64,000 bases of DNA from NCBI RefSeq assembly GCF_000025725.1, contig NC_013943.1, forward strand, positions 2,852,001-2,916,000, written 5' to 3'. Within the stretch, counting starts at the first letter, position 1; every line of letters begins with the position of its first letter. Of this stretch, positions 16,589 through 24,807 are shown in pieces. The notes below the pieces were generated by a model, which ran no database searches, had not been told where the DNA came from, and saw nothing but the letters and a program-made list of their open reading frames with translations. Made by a program: the position numbers and the translations under genes. The DNA comes from Denitrovibrio acetiphilus DSM 12809 (lineage in GTDB: Bacteria > Chrysiogenota > Deferribacteres > Deferribacterales > Geovibrionaceae).

Positions 16589-17334
16589 ATTTTCATTCCC
16601 AAGAAACACGAAAACAGTCAAAGAGATATGCGACGATTTTGATAAAGGGATATTGATGATCGACGAAACCTATCAAAGAAGAAAGGTATGGATTGAAAAA
16701 GACCGTATTAGACTTATTGAGACAATCATACTTGGCTTTATTGTTCCAGAGCTATACTTATGGACCGCTGAAACTGACCCTAAGTCTGGCGATACAATAA
16801 GGCATATAGTAGATGGCCAACAGCGTATCAATGCAATTGTAGATTTTGTTGAAGGTGCGTTTAAACTCTCTAGCACACATATGTTAGATGATAGTTTAAA
16901 AGATCTTTATGGGAACAAATATTTTACTGACCTACCTGACGAAATCAGAAGCCATATTTGGAGTTATGACTTATCAATAGTCAACATTGATAAAAAGTGT
17001 ACAAGAGATGACATCATTAAGCTTTTCAACAGATTAAACCTTACAGAGTACAATCTAAATAGTCAGGAAAAAACGACATAGCATAGACAGTGAGTTCGGC
17101 TTACAATCAATAAAGCTTTCGCAAAATGAATTCTGGAATGATTTAAAATTTTTCAGTATCGGTGACATCCGCAGAATGAAAGATGTTGAATATTGTAGTA
17201 GTATAATCATACTAGCTAGAGAAGGCATAATAGACCAAACTAGATCTGAAAAAATTGACCTCGTATATGACGATCTTAAAGAATTTAGGCCATATTTAGG
17301 CAGCAGCATTTTGGACACATCTGTAAAATATTGA
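16581..17334 (+). pseudogene. DUF262 (ParB-like/GmrSD-type) gene, frameshifted and probably truncated
   Basis: The first 166 codons encode a DUF262 domain: 'ETYQRRKVWIEKDR', 'ELYLWTAE' and the family's hallmark 'IVDGQQRINAIVDFV', then 'LFNRLNLTEYNLNSQE'. The frame ends at 17081 just after an A6 run. With five As the protein would continue 'KRHSIDSEFGLQ...' for about 84 more residues to a TGA at 17332-17334. Many DUF262 proteins are longer, so the 3' end may also be missing. DUF262 occurs in type IV restriction enzymes and other defence nucleases; here no nuclease domain remains. The end lies 23 nt from the tRNA-Sec 3' end. Confidence 0.72.
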
Positions 17335-17357
17335 TAAATTAGACGATTAAAATATAA

Positions 17358-17454
17358 TGGCGGAGGCGCACAGGAATCGAACCTGCCTGACGGGCAAAAC
17401 CCGTCACAATCGGTTTTGAAGACCGCGGAGTGCACCAGCATCCCAAACGCCCCC
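17358..17454 (-). tRNA. selC: tRNA-Sec (anticodon UCA)
   Basis: On the minus strand the sequence has an 8-bp acceptor stem (two wobble pairs), anticodon loop CTTCAAA giving UCA, a long variable arm (GACGGG stem with a TTTT loop), a T arm with GGTTCGATTCC, discriminator G and encoded CCA. These are the diagnostic features of selenocysteine tRNA. The six-pair D stem (GGGATG/CACTCC) contains one apparent A-C mismatch and a G-U pair. It shows that the organism inserts selenocysteine at UGA, although selA, selB, selD and selenoprotein genes are not in the window. The 3' end faces the decayed accessory genes, as at known selC integration sites. Confidence 0.93.
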
Positions 17455-17487
17455 GTAAGTTAATAAGCATCAATGAAATAAGAGATA

Positions 17488-17898
17488 TCAGAGACTCGCT
17501 TTAATCCTCTCTGCCATGTCGTTCATCTCTTCGATGCTGTCATATTCTTTTTTGACAGAGGCAAATTTGAGCCCATCATTTTCGTACCTGGGGATGATAT
17601 GCAGGTGAGAGTGGAAAACCTCCTGTCCGGCGGCGGCATTATTATTCTGGACAAGATTCACTCCGTCACACCCTGTAGCTTCTATCAAAGCTTTTGACAA
17701 GTCTCTGGTAACTTTGTAGATCGCCTCAGCTTCAAGGTCAGGCGTGTCGAGCATATTGACAAAGTGCCTTTTAGGGACAACAAGGATGTGTCCTTTATGA
17801 ACAGGATTGATATCCAGAAATGCTATAAAAAGAGTGTCTTCATAAACTTTACTGCACGGAATTTCTCCGGCTAATATCTTGCAAAATATACAGTCCAT
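17488..17898 (-). CDS. HIT-family nucleotide hydrolase (Hint-like)
   Basis: Histidine-triad proteins hydrolyse purine nucleotide phosphoramidates and related substrates. The triad is in 'FHSHLHIIPRY'. The N-terminus 'DCIFCKILAGEIPC' has the Cys pair seen in Hint-type members, and 'FLDINPVHKGHILVVPKRH' is the other family block. I place the start at the ATG at 17898, with GAGG upstream, rather than the ATG 12 nt earlier. The length is then 136 residues, normal for the family. It lies just upstream of selC on the same strand and may share its transcript. Confidence 0.93.
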   Translation of the reverse strand: MDCIFCKILAGEIPCSKVYEDTLFIAFLDINPVHKGHILVVPKRHFVNMLDTPDLEAEAIYKVTRDLSKALIEATGCDGVNLVQNNNAAAGQEVFHSHLHIIPRYENDGLKFASVKKEYDSIEEMNDMAERIKASL

Positions 17899-18189
17899 AC
17901 GAAACCTCATTCAATTATATAGATAATACGGCATTTTATACATAGTAAAACAGTAATACAACCGTTATCAGCCTTCACCGCATATATGCTTAACAAATAT
18001 AGCTTTCATAATATGGCCACATGATCCATTGATAAGTTTTTAATTCCAGCATCCTGCCAGACCGCCTATTGAGGAAAGATTTCTTGTTATCATCGAAAAG
18101 AAGCAATAGCTTATTGATAAATACAAAATCACAATGCCCTGATAAAAAGAGACAAATTCCATCTCAGAATATATAAGACCATTAATGTA
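17899..18189. other. Intergenic region without a recognisable gene
   Basis: About 290 bases lie between the HIT gene and the promoter of the divergent signalling operon. I found no convincing reading frame, RNA fold or repeat. The part next to the HIT gene is AT-rich and has TATAAT-like hexamers on the minus strand, so it probably holds the HIT promoter, but no well-spaced -35 element could be assigned. Confidence 0.5.
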
Positions 18190-18218
18190 TTGAAAATGAT
18201 GTTAATCGCTTTTATACT
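18190..18218 (+). promoter_or_regulatory. Sigma-70-type promoter of the signalling/ubiE operon
   Basis: TTGAAA (18190-18195) and TATACT (18213-18218) are separated by 17 bases. Transcription would start near 18225, shortly before the AGAGG ribosome site and the ATG at 18242. This argues against the GTG at 18221 as the start codon. Confidence 0.65.
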
Positions 18219-18241
18219 TAGTGAAGTTAGAGGTGGCTCCA

Positions 18242-18832
18242 ATGAACAGCACTGAAAGCCCGGAAAAAAAACTGGAAACTGTTTATAAATATTTTTCACA
18301 CCACATACGCACTAATACTGCGGTCATTGTTGCAATGCTCGAAGCAATAAATGAAGGTCTGACAGATGAATCTATGACACAAATGATAATGGAGTCTGGC
18401 TATCTTCTGGATATCTTCGACAGAGGAATGAGCGTCAGCTTCAACCACATCTTCGGTAAAGCTGAAAGTTCAGAATACGAGGATGTAGATCTTGCAACCT
18501 TAATAAACCTGTTTATCACCAACGCAGTACCAAAAGATGGCAGCTGTGAAGCGGTTTCGTCTGTACCTGACGGTGTAAAAATACGCTGTGAACCTTATTC
18601 ATTTAAAAACATTATACAGATATATCTACATGAAGCTACTCTGGCAGCAAACGAAGGCTTCAGTGTAACATTCATAAAAAATGAACTCTCAATTAGTCCT
18701 GATAAAGGTTTTTATGATAACCCTTCTGTTTTTGCCATTTTCGAGGATGTTCTTGCTAAACACAATATAGAAACAAAATATGACAAGAGTTCTATAAAAC
18801 TGAGGTTTCCAGATGAAAGTATTAATCGCTGA
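18242..18832 (+). CDS. Histidine kinase-like protein with a DHp-type helix, no clear ATPase
   Basis: The N-terminal helix 'KYFSHHIRTNTAVIVAMLEA' resembles the H-box of a histidine kinase dimerisation/phosphotransfer domain. The C-terminal part ('CEPYSFKNIIQIYLHEAT') faintly resembles the N-box region of an ATPase domain, but G1 and G2 boxes are not visible. At about 197 residues it could be a phosphotransfer protein or a degenerate kinase. The downstream receiver gene starts inside its 3' end (20-nt overlap), so the two are probably partners. There is no membrane segment. Confidence 0.6.
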   Translation: MNSTESPEKKLETVYKYFSHHIRTNTAVIVAMLEAINEGLTDESMTQMIMESGYLLDIFDRGMSVSFNHIFGKAESSEYEDVDLATLINLFITNAVPKDGSCEAVSSVPDGVKIRCEPYSFKNIIQIYLHEATLAANEGFSVTFIKNELSISPDKGFYDNPSVFAIFEDVLAKHNIETKYDKSSIKLRFPDESINR

Positions 18833-19172
18833 TGATGAGCTCAGACTCAGAAAAGTCGTCTCTCTCCATCTGAAGAAGAGCGGTTTCGAAGTTATCGAAG
18901 CCGGAAATGGTCTCGCCGCTGTTCAGCTTGCAGAAGAGCACTCTCCGGATGTTATCGTTCTTGACGTTATGATGCCGGAAAAAACAGGACTGGAAGCATG
19001 TGCAGAGCTGAAGAAGATGGACAGGTTCAAACAGACACCGATCATACTGCTCACAGCAATGGCAGAATCAGAAGACCTCAAAAAAGGCGAAGAAGCAGGT
19101 GCTGATGCTTATCTGACGAAGCCTTTCAGCCCGAAAGAGCTAATAGACATTATAAAGAGCAGAACAGGATGA
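18813..19172 (+). CDS. Single-domain response regulator (CheY-like)
   Basis: This 119-residue receiver domain has the acidic pair in 'IADDE', the phospho-acceptor Asp in 'IVLDVMMPEK', the conserved Thr in 'ILLTAMAE' and the Lys in 'YLTKPFSPKEL'. It has no output domain. It overlaps the kinase-like gene before it and the HDOD gene after it (4 nt), so the three form a signalling chain in which phosphorylation probably feeds the HDOD or phosphatase protein. Confidence 0.93.
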   Translation: MKVLIADDELRLRKVVSLHLKKSGFEVIEAGNGLAAVQLAEEHSPDVIVLDVMMPEKTGLEACAELKKMDRFKQTPIILLTAMAESEDLKKGEEAGADAYLTKPFSPKELIDIIKSRTG

Positions 19173-20278
19173 AAATTCTCTATATAGGGTCACAGAAAAG
19201 CAAACAGATATTCCAGCAGGCTCTGGGGAAAAGCGCTGAACTGACTTCAGAAAAGAACGCCGATGCCTGCCTGATAGAGATAAATGACACCGCCACACTG
19301 TTCAAACTGCCTAAACAGTTTTCTGTGCCCACATACTTTTACCTGACTGTAAAAGACAGAAAGGTTATCGAAGTTCTGAAAGACTTCAGAATATCAGGTG
19401 TTTTTTTCCCGCCGCTTAAACCGGAAGAGATACAAAAAAAATTCACTCTGAATCCAGCCGCAAACACTACAAAAACCAACGGCAATGAGTTTGACACTCT
19501 CAAAGCAAAAATCATTGCAAAAGCGGAAAATATACCACCTCTGCCTGCACTGGCAAAAGAGCTTGTACGGCTCACCAGAAATGATAAAACTCAGATGAAG
19601 GACTTCATCGAAAAGATAAAGATGGATCAGGGGCTCAGTTCGCGGATAATTAAACTGGTAAACTCCCCCTTTTACGGTCTAAGGCAGGATGTTTCGAGCA
19701 TAGACAGAGCAACTGTCCTTCTGGGGCTTAACACTGTTAAGAACATTGCACTTGCTGTATCCACAGAGCACTTTTTTAAAAAAAACTTCAACCTGTATAA
19801 AACTACGGGGCAGAAATTATGGGATCACTCATTCCTTGTCGCACGGCTAAGTGAAATACTTGGGAAAGCATGCTCCCTTGACGAAGATGCCCTTTATCTT
19901 GCAGGGCTGATGCATGATATAGGGAAAACGGTTCTGGTTGACTTCCTCGTAAAAGAGGCAGACACCGTGGACGACGAACGCCAGCAGCTGGGCACGGACC
20001 ACTGTGCAGTGGGAGAGCTTGTACTACACAAATGGTCTGTAGTAAGCGTCATTACCGATGCAGTGCGTACACACCACTGGAACTCCACAGATAAATTTAA
20101 AGCCGCTCTGTATTTTGCAAACAGAATGGCAAAAGAAAAATACTACCACGAAACAGCGGAAGACGCATCCATAGCTCTCGGACTATCTGTAGGTGAGATA
20201 CTGGATCTTTTGAGTCCGGTTCTGGAAGCTGTAGGTGAAGGAGAAGACGTAGATGAAACTACAGAAGAGACTTCTTGA
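19169..20278 (+). CDS. HDOD-domain signalling protein with receiver-like N-terminus
   Basis: Residues about 1-95 look like a degenerate receiver fold. Residues about 115-320 form an HDOD domain: 'IPPLPALAKELVRL', 'DQGLSSRIIKLVNSPFYG', 'ATVLLGLNTVKNIALA' and 'LYLAGLMHDIGKTVL'. The HD motif (H-D-I-G-K) is kept here, whereas many HDOD proteins have lost catalysis. HDOD proteins act in signalling, often linked to c-di-GMP or motility, but biochemical roles vary. It overlaps its neighbours on both sides. Confidence 0.88.
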   Translation: MKILYIGSQKSKQIFQQALGKSAELTSEKNADACLIEINDTATLFKLPKQFSVPTYFYLTVKDRKVIEVLKDFRISGVFFPPLKPEEIQKKFTLNPAANTTKTNGNEFDTLKAKIIAKAENIPPLPALAKELVRLTRNDKTQMKDFIEKIKMDQGLSSRIIKLVNSPFYGLRQDVSSIDRATVLLGLNTVKNIALAVSTEHFFKKNFNLYKTTGQKLWDHSFLVARLSEILGKACSLDEDALYLAGLMHDIGKTVLVDFLVKEADTVDDERQQLGTDHCAVGELVLHKWSVVSVITDAVRTHHWNSTDKFKAALYFANRMAKEKYYHETAEDASIALGLSVGEILDLLSPVLEAVGEGEDVDETTEETS

Positions 20279-21815
20279 CACACTCTTCACTAACAGTATG
20301 CAGGATTTTTTTCATGTTCTAAGCAAGCACCTCGACCATTCGTCCTCCACACCATACACTCTCTGGCAGGTGGAGAATTCTATATGCGAAGCTGTTGCCG
20401 GAGTACATAAAGGTGCCGAAGGGCGTTACGATCTTTACGATTTCGGCTATGACGGCGGGAAGGTCTGCACCAAAGAACGCACTCTTGAGTTTTTCGATGA
20501 AAAGATAGAGGTAAAATCATCAGTTTTTTTTAAATATATGAACAATGTCCACGGAATAGTTACTTTCCACACCGAACCTGACAATGCTGTGCTTGAAATG
20601 GAAACTTACAACGAGTATCTCGGACAGCGCATGAACGAAATAATCTCCCGTGAACGAAACATAAACGTTTATATTGATTACCAGAAAAAACTTGAATTTG
20701 TTAAACAGAGCAGCCGTATTCTTAAAGCAGTGGAAGTTGATGAAGTCATGGCTGTTGCACTCAATTTCTTCATGGATGCATTCAGCGCAGAAGCAGGGTG
20801 CACCATACATGACAGCGAATTTCAGGGATTCGGGGTGGAATTTCAGGATTTCGAAAACAAGATCAGAGTTTCCGGCAAAAGCCTCATGGAAGTAACCGCC
20901 TCTATGGAAGCAACAGAGTTCATAGACAGCTTTATAGAATGCGACAAGTTCAACATCGACAACATTTTTTTTATATACGAAGAAACTATGGATATACGCA
21001 TTGTCCTCTTCAACATTCATTTCGACATAATACCTGACAAAGAATTCTCTGAACTCGTTTCATCCATTGTCACCACATCAGTTGAAAACGCTCAGTACCA
21101 TAAACGTATGACAGAGATAAAAGTTCAGGAATCAGAAATGCAGGTCACAGGCGATATCCTGAATAAGTTCGTACAGCGTAACCTCGAGCTGAAAAGCGGA
21201 ATAAAAATATCCGGGATTAACTATCCGGCAAGGGCAGCCGGAGGCGACTTCCTCATGGTCAAAGAGACCGATCAGGGGATATTTTTTACTGTGGCAGACG
21301 TTTGCGGCAAAGGTTACTCTGCGGCAGTCTTTACAGTTGTTCTGAGTGTTTTCACAGAGAACACGACTCTGTTCGACCAGGAAGGTTCTCTGAAAAACCT
21401 TGTAACGGCACTGAACAGATACCTGCTGGCAAAAAAATTCTCAGACAGGTTTATAACAGCATTCTTCGGATATATAGACAATGATGCCAAAAACATGCGC
21501 TATATCTCGTGCGGACATGAACCGGCGGCAGTTTTCAGCGAGGGGAAAGATTTAATCATCAAGTCGGACTTTCTCCCCATCGGTCTTTTCGAAGAGCAGC
21601 ACTTTGAAAAGAGTATTGAACTTAATCAAGGCGACACCATCTTCATCTATACAGATGGTCTGGTCGAATACACCACTGATGATCAGCTCAGGGAAGATGT
21701 CAAACAACTTGCAAAATTTGGCGGAGACAATATACTTGATACCCTGTACGATGAAATGGTGAAAGAAAAAAGTGCCCAGAAGGACGATTTCACCTGTATG
21801 ATCATAAGAATTTAG
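20253..21815 (+). CDS. PP2C-type (SpoIIE/RsbU-like) Ser/Thr phosphatase with N-terminal sensor region
   Basis: The C-terminal domain (about residues 305-520) is a SpoIIE-like PP2C phosphatase. Metal-site Asp residues are in 'AAGGDFLMV', 'TVADVCGKGYSAAV' and 'IYTDGLVEYT', and 'ISCGHEPAAVF' is also typical. The N-terminal 300 residues contain no membrane segment and probably include a divergent GAF-like domain. Such enzymes dephosphorylate STAS-domain anti-anti-sigma proteins; no STAS gene is adjacent, though one lies in the chemosensory operon at 34055. The start overlaps the HDOD gene by 26 nt. Confidence 0.88.
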   Translation: MKLQKRLLDTLFTNSMQDFFHVLSKHLDHSSSTPYTLWQVENSICEAVAGVHKGAEGRYDLYDFGYDGGKVCTKERTLEFFDEKIEVKSSVFFKYMNNVHGIVTFHTEPDNAVLEMETYNEYLGQRMNEIISRERNINVYIDYQKKLEFVKQSSRILKAVEVDEVMAVALNFFMDAFSAEAGCTIHDSEFQGFGVEFQDFENKIRVSGKSLMEVTASMEATEFIDSFIECDKFNIDNIFFIYEETMDIRIVLFNIHFDIIPDKEFSELVSSIVTTSVENAQYHKRMTEIKVQESEMQVTGDILNKFVQRNLELKSGIKISGINYPARAAGGDFLMVKETDQGIFFTVADVCGKGYSAAVFTVVLSVFTENTTLFDQEGSLKNLVTALNRYLLAKKFSDRFITAFFGYIDNDAKNMRYISCGHEPAAVFSEGKDLIIKSDFLPIGLFEEQHFEKSIELNQGDTIFIYTDGLVEYTTDDQLREDVKQLAKFGGDNILDTLYDEMVKEKSAQKDDFTCMIIRI

Positions 21816-21823
21816 AGGTATCA

Positions 21824-22513
21824 GTGGAACAGAAATCCCGTGAAATTCAGCAGATGTTTAACGACATCGCACATAAATATGACCTGCTTAACAGACTGCT
21901 CAGCTTCCGCACAGATGTACGCTGGCGTAAAAAAGCTATAAAGCTCGCCGGGATCGGTTCCGGTCAGACAGTTTTAGACCTTGCCTGCGGTACAGCAGAT
22001 ATGATGATTGAGATGGACTCCCGCATTGACGGAATCACACTCATCGGCGGAGACTTCAGCTATAACATGCTTAAGCTCGGACAGGAAAAATTCCCAAAAG
22101 GCGCATTTAGTGTATCCGATGCTCATATGCTCCCTTTCAAAGACAACAGCTTCGACAGAATGACCATCTCATTCGGTTTTCGTAACGTTACAGATAAACC
22201 GAAAGGCCTAAAAGAGATGCACCGTGTTCTCAAACCCGGCGGCAAGCTCTGCATACTGGAATTTTCACAGCCTGAAGGATGGTTTTTCAGCAGACTATAC
22301 AGACTATATTTTACTAAAATCCTCCCCTTCATAGGCGGTGTCATATCCGGCAACCGAGGCGCATATGAATACCTGCCCGATTCCGTTTATAAGTTTCCCA
22401 AGAGGGACGTTTACAGACAGATGGTTCTGGAAGCAGGTTTCGAAAGCGTGGACTTTAACCCCATGACTTTCGGCATATGCGACGCAACAATCTGTCACAA
22501 AACAAATGTATGA
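21824..22513 (+). CDS. ubiE: Demethylmenaquinone methyltransferase (UbiE/MenG)
   Basis: This enzyme methylates demethylmenaquinone with SAM in the last step of menaquinone synthesis. The start is a GTG. Family blocks are 'MFNDIAHKYDLLNRLLSF', the SAM motif 'VLDLACGTADM', 'ISFGFRNVTDKPKGLKEM' and 'RVLKPGGKLCILEFSQP'. The 229 residues match the family. It follows the phosphatase gene by 8 nt and overlaps the UbiD-like gene by 8 nt, so quinone genes are transcribed behind a signalling module. Confidence 0.95.
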   Translation: MEQKSREIQQMFNDIAHKYDLLNRLLSFRTDVRWRKKAIKLAGIGSGQTVLDLACGTADMMIEMDSRIDGITLIGGDFSYNMLKLGQEKFPKGAFSVSDAHMLPFKDNSFDRMTISFGFRNVTDKPKGLKEMHRVLKPGGKLCILEFSQPEGWFFSRLYRLYFTKILPFIGGVISGNRGAYEYLPDSVYKFPKRDVYRQMVLEAGFESVDFNPMTFGICDATICHKTNV

Positions 22514-23384
22514 ACACAATTTTAACAACATCATAAAAAAACTCGACATGGCAGGGCACACCCTGCAAATGGATGGAAATGTCACAGGGATAAAAATGGC
22601 TCAACGGGCTCTGAAAGAGTGCCGCCCGGGCGGAAAAGCGCTTATATTCCAAAGAAAAATCCCTATAATTCTGAACCTTTTTGCATCGGAAACACGCATC
22701 GAAGTAGCGATGAAAGGTCCTGTAAGCAAATTTAACCCCGAAAGAGAACTTCATGACCTTCAGTTCATGTCTCCTGACAAGTACAAAGACATCAACTTAA
22801 GCGATCTGCCTATTCTGCCCCACCACGAAGAGGACGTATCAGGCTCTATCAACACCGGATGTGTCATAAGCATGGCTGACGGCATACACAACTGCGGGAT
22901 GTACCGCATCCAGCCTCTGAACGATTCTGAAGCTATAGTACACTGTTATCCCGAGTCAGGGCTTGCCTGTCAGCTTGAGAAAGGGGAAGATATACCTGTC
23001 ACCGTAGCAGTGGGAACTTCATTTCAGCTCATACTCACCGCTGTCAGTAAACTGCCTGCGGATGCAGACGAACTCAAAATCGCAGACTCCATAACAGCCA
23101 AAGGGCTGAAATATATAAAAACAGACAGACACCCCGTCCCCTACGGAACGCAGATAATCATACACGGAGTCGTCTCGGCAACTGAGAAACGTACCGAAGG
23201 TCCATTTCTTATCCATACCGGAGAATATTCTAAACCTGAGGATTACCCACTGCTGAAAATTGAATCTGTTAAAATGATTGAAAACGGATATTACCACGCT
23301 CTGGTAACAGGGCCTGATTACTGCGAAGGCAGAACACTCCTTGAAGCAGCGGAAAAGTTCACTTCAGGACTAAAAGAAGAATAG
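22506..23384 (+). CDS. Short UbiD-family decarboxylase
   Basis: UbiD enzymes use prenylated FMN to decarboxylate aromatic acids, including quinone precursors. The core pattern is present: 'VSGSINTGCVISMADG', 'HNCGMYRIQPL' with the Arg of the catalytic network, and 'EKRTEGPFLIHTGEYS' with the Glu and the EGPF-type block. It has 292 residues, against about 450-500 in typical UbiD, mainly through a shortened N-terminus and a missing C-terminus. Pairing with ubiE suggests a menaquinone role (inference). Its 3' end overlaps the convergent permease gene by 26 nt. Confidence 0.78.
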   Translation: MYEHNFNNIIKKLDMAGHTLQMDGNVTGIKMAQRALKECRPGGKALIFQRKIPIILNLFASETRIEVAMKGPVSKFNPERELHDLQFMSPDKYKDINLSDLPILPHHEEDVSGSINTGCVISMADGIHNCGMYRIQPLNDSEAIVHCYPESGLACQLEKGEDIPVTVAVGTSFQLILTAVSKLPADADELKIADSITAKGLKYIKTDRHPVPYGTQIIIHGVVSATEKRTEGPFLIHTGEYSKPEDYPLLKIESVKMIENGYYHALVTGPDYCEGRTLLEAAEKFTSGLKEE

Positions 23385-24114
23385 CAAAGATAATGATAGC
23401 CACAGAGACAACTCTTTTAAGAAAAGTATTGCTGACCTTTACGCTGATGTTTGCGGCAGTTACCGCACCGAAAGCCATTCCCGAACCAAGGGCGATTGCA
23501 GGCAGAAAAAGCACTTTCCCCGCATAGATAAATATTGCGACTGACACTGTTGCAGCGATGAGATTAAGAAAGAGTTTAACGGCGTGCGCCCGAACCATAT
23601 CAAGACCGGACATAACACATGCGGCGGTCATCAGAAAGCCCACCCCTGCCTGTACAAACCCACTGTAAATCCCTATAAAGAAGTACACAACCGAGTTTAT
23701 TACAGTCGCCCAGACAGTAAATTTCACATCCTCTTTGAGTTCCTTCGTGCCCGGTTTCAAAAATGTGACAAGCGTCATAAGCACCATAAAAAAAGCAAAA
23801 TACTTGCGGAACATATCATCAGATACGATAGTGGCGAGATACGCGCCGGATATCGCACCCAAACCAACGGGTATTGCCGCAGTATAGCTGTAGACCTTTG
23901 GAAAATATCCCATGTTGCTGAATTTTCTGGTACCCGCCAGCGACTGAATCCATATCCCGAGCCTGTTTGTAGCGTTCGCTACCGTAGGCTCCAGACCTGT
24001 AAAAATCAAGAGTGGAACAGTCATAAAAGACCCGCCGCCCGCAAGAGCATTCAGAAGCCCCGCTGCAAAACCGGCAGGCAGAAGTATTGCAAGTTGCAAA
24101 ATATTGATATCCAT
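23359..24114 (-). CDS. TauE/SafE-family membrane transporter
   Basis: This 251-residue integral membrane protein has about eight hydrophobic segments. The family repeat appears as 'LPAGFAAGLLNALAGGGSF' near the N-terminus and 'GIYSGFVQAGVGFLMTAA' in the middle. TauE/SafE proteins export sulfite, sulfoacetate and related anions; the substrate is unknown here. It is transcribed divergently from nth, with a 60-nt AT-rich gap, and converges with the UbiD-like gene. Confidence 0.92.
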   Translation of the reverse strand: MDINILQLAILLPAGFAAGLLNALAGGGSFMTVPLLIFTGLEPTVANATNRLGIWIQSLAGTRKFSNMGYFPKVYSYTAAIPVGLGAISGAYLATIVSDDMFRKYFAFFMVLMTLVTFLKPGTKELKEDVKFTVWATVINSVVYFFIGIYSGFVQAGVGFLMTAACVMSGLDMVRAHAVKLFLNLIAATVSVAIFIYAGKVLFLPAIALGSGMAFGAVTAANISVKVSNTFLKRVVSVAIIIFAILLLVLK

Positions 24115-24174
24115 GCAGAGATGTTACAATAAAATATTATTTATGCATAGCCCATAAAATGCTATAACTGAAAG

Positions 24175-24807
24175 ATGACTAAGCAAGAAAGGGCGGAAGC
24201 CTTTGAAAAATACCTTGAAGAGAAATACCCTGTCGTAGTGTGCTCTCTGAACTATCAGACGCCGTTCCAGCTCCTGACGGCAACCATACTGAGCGCCCAG
24301 TGCACCGATGCCAGAGTAAACATTGTCACCAAAGACCTTTTTGCTGCATATCCTGATCCTTTCAGCCTCGCTGATGCTGACATTGAAGACGTGGCGAAAA
24401 TCATCAAAAGCACCGGCATGTACAAGATGAAATCGAAAAACATCATAGGAATGGCAAAAGCTTTGGTGGAGAATCACGGCGGGGAAGTGCCACAGGATAT
24501 GGACGAACTGCTGGCTCTCTCCGGAGTGGGGCGAAAAACAGCAAATGTCGTAAGGGGCAACTTCTGGCAGAAACCCGGTGTCGTTGTTGACACGCATGTC
24601 AAACGAATATCAGGAAGGGTCGGGCTCACTGACAACACCACACCGGAAAAGGTAGAGAAAGACCTCGAAAAACTTATAAAAGGCGAAAAACAGTGCGACT
24701 GGTGCCACCGTGTGATCTATTTCGGAAGAGAAATATGTACGGCAAGAAGTCCAAAATGCGGAATATGCGGAGTCTCTCATGTGTGTAAATACTACGCTTC
24801 ACTTTGA
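24175..24807 (+). CDS. nth: Endonuclease III
   Basis: This is a DNA glycosylase/AP lyase that removes oxidised pyrimidines in base excision repair. The helix-hairpin-helix with catalytic Lys is 'LSGVGRKTANVV', the catalytic Asp is in 'VVDTHVKRISGRVG', and the 4Fe-4S cluster ligands at the C-terminus follow C-x6-C-x2-C-x5-C ('CTARSPKCGICGVSHVC'). The 210 residues are normal. It overlaps larC by 29 nt. Confidence 0.97.
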   Translation: MTKQERAEAFEKYLEEKYPVVVCSLNYQTPFQLLTATILSAQCTDARVNIVTKDLFAAYPDPFSLADADIEDVAKIIKSTGMYKMKSKNIIGMAKALVENHGGEVPQDMDELLALSGVGRKTANVVRGNFWQKPGVVVDTHVKRISGRVGLTDNTTPEKVEKDLEKLIKGEKQCDWCHRVIYFGREICTARSPKCGICGVSHVCKYYASL

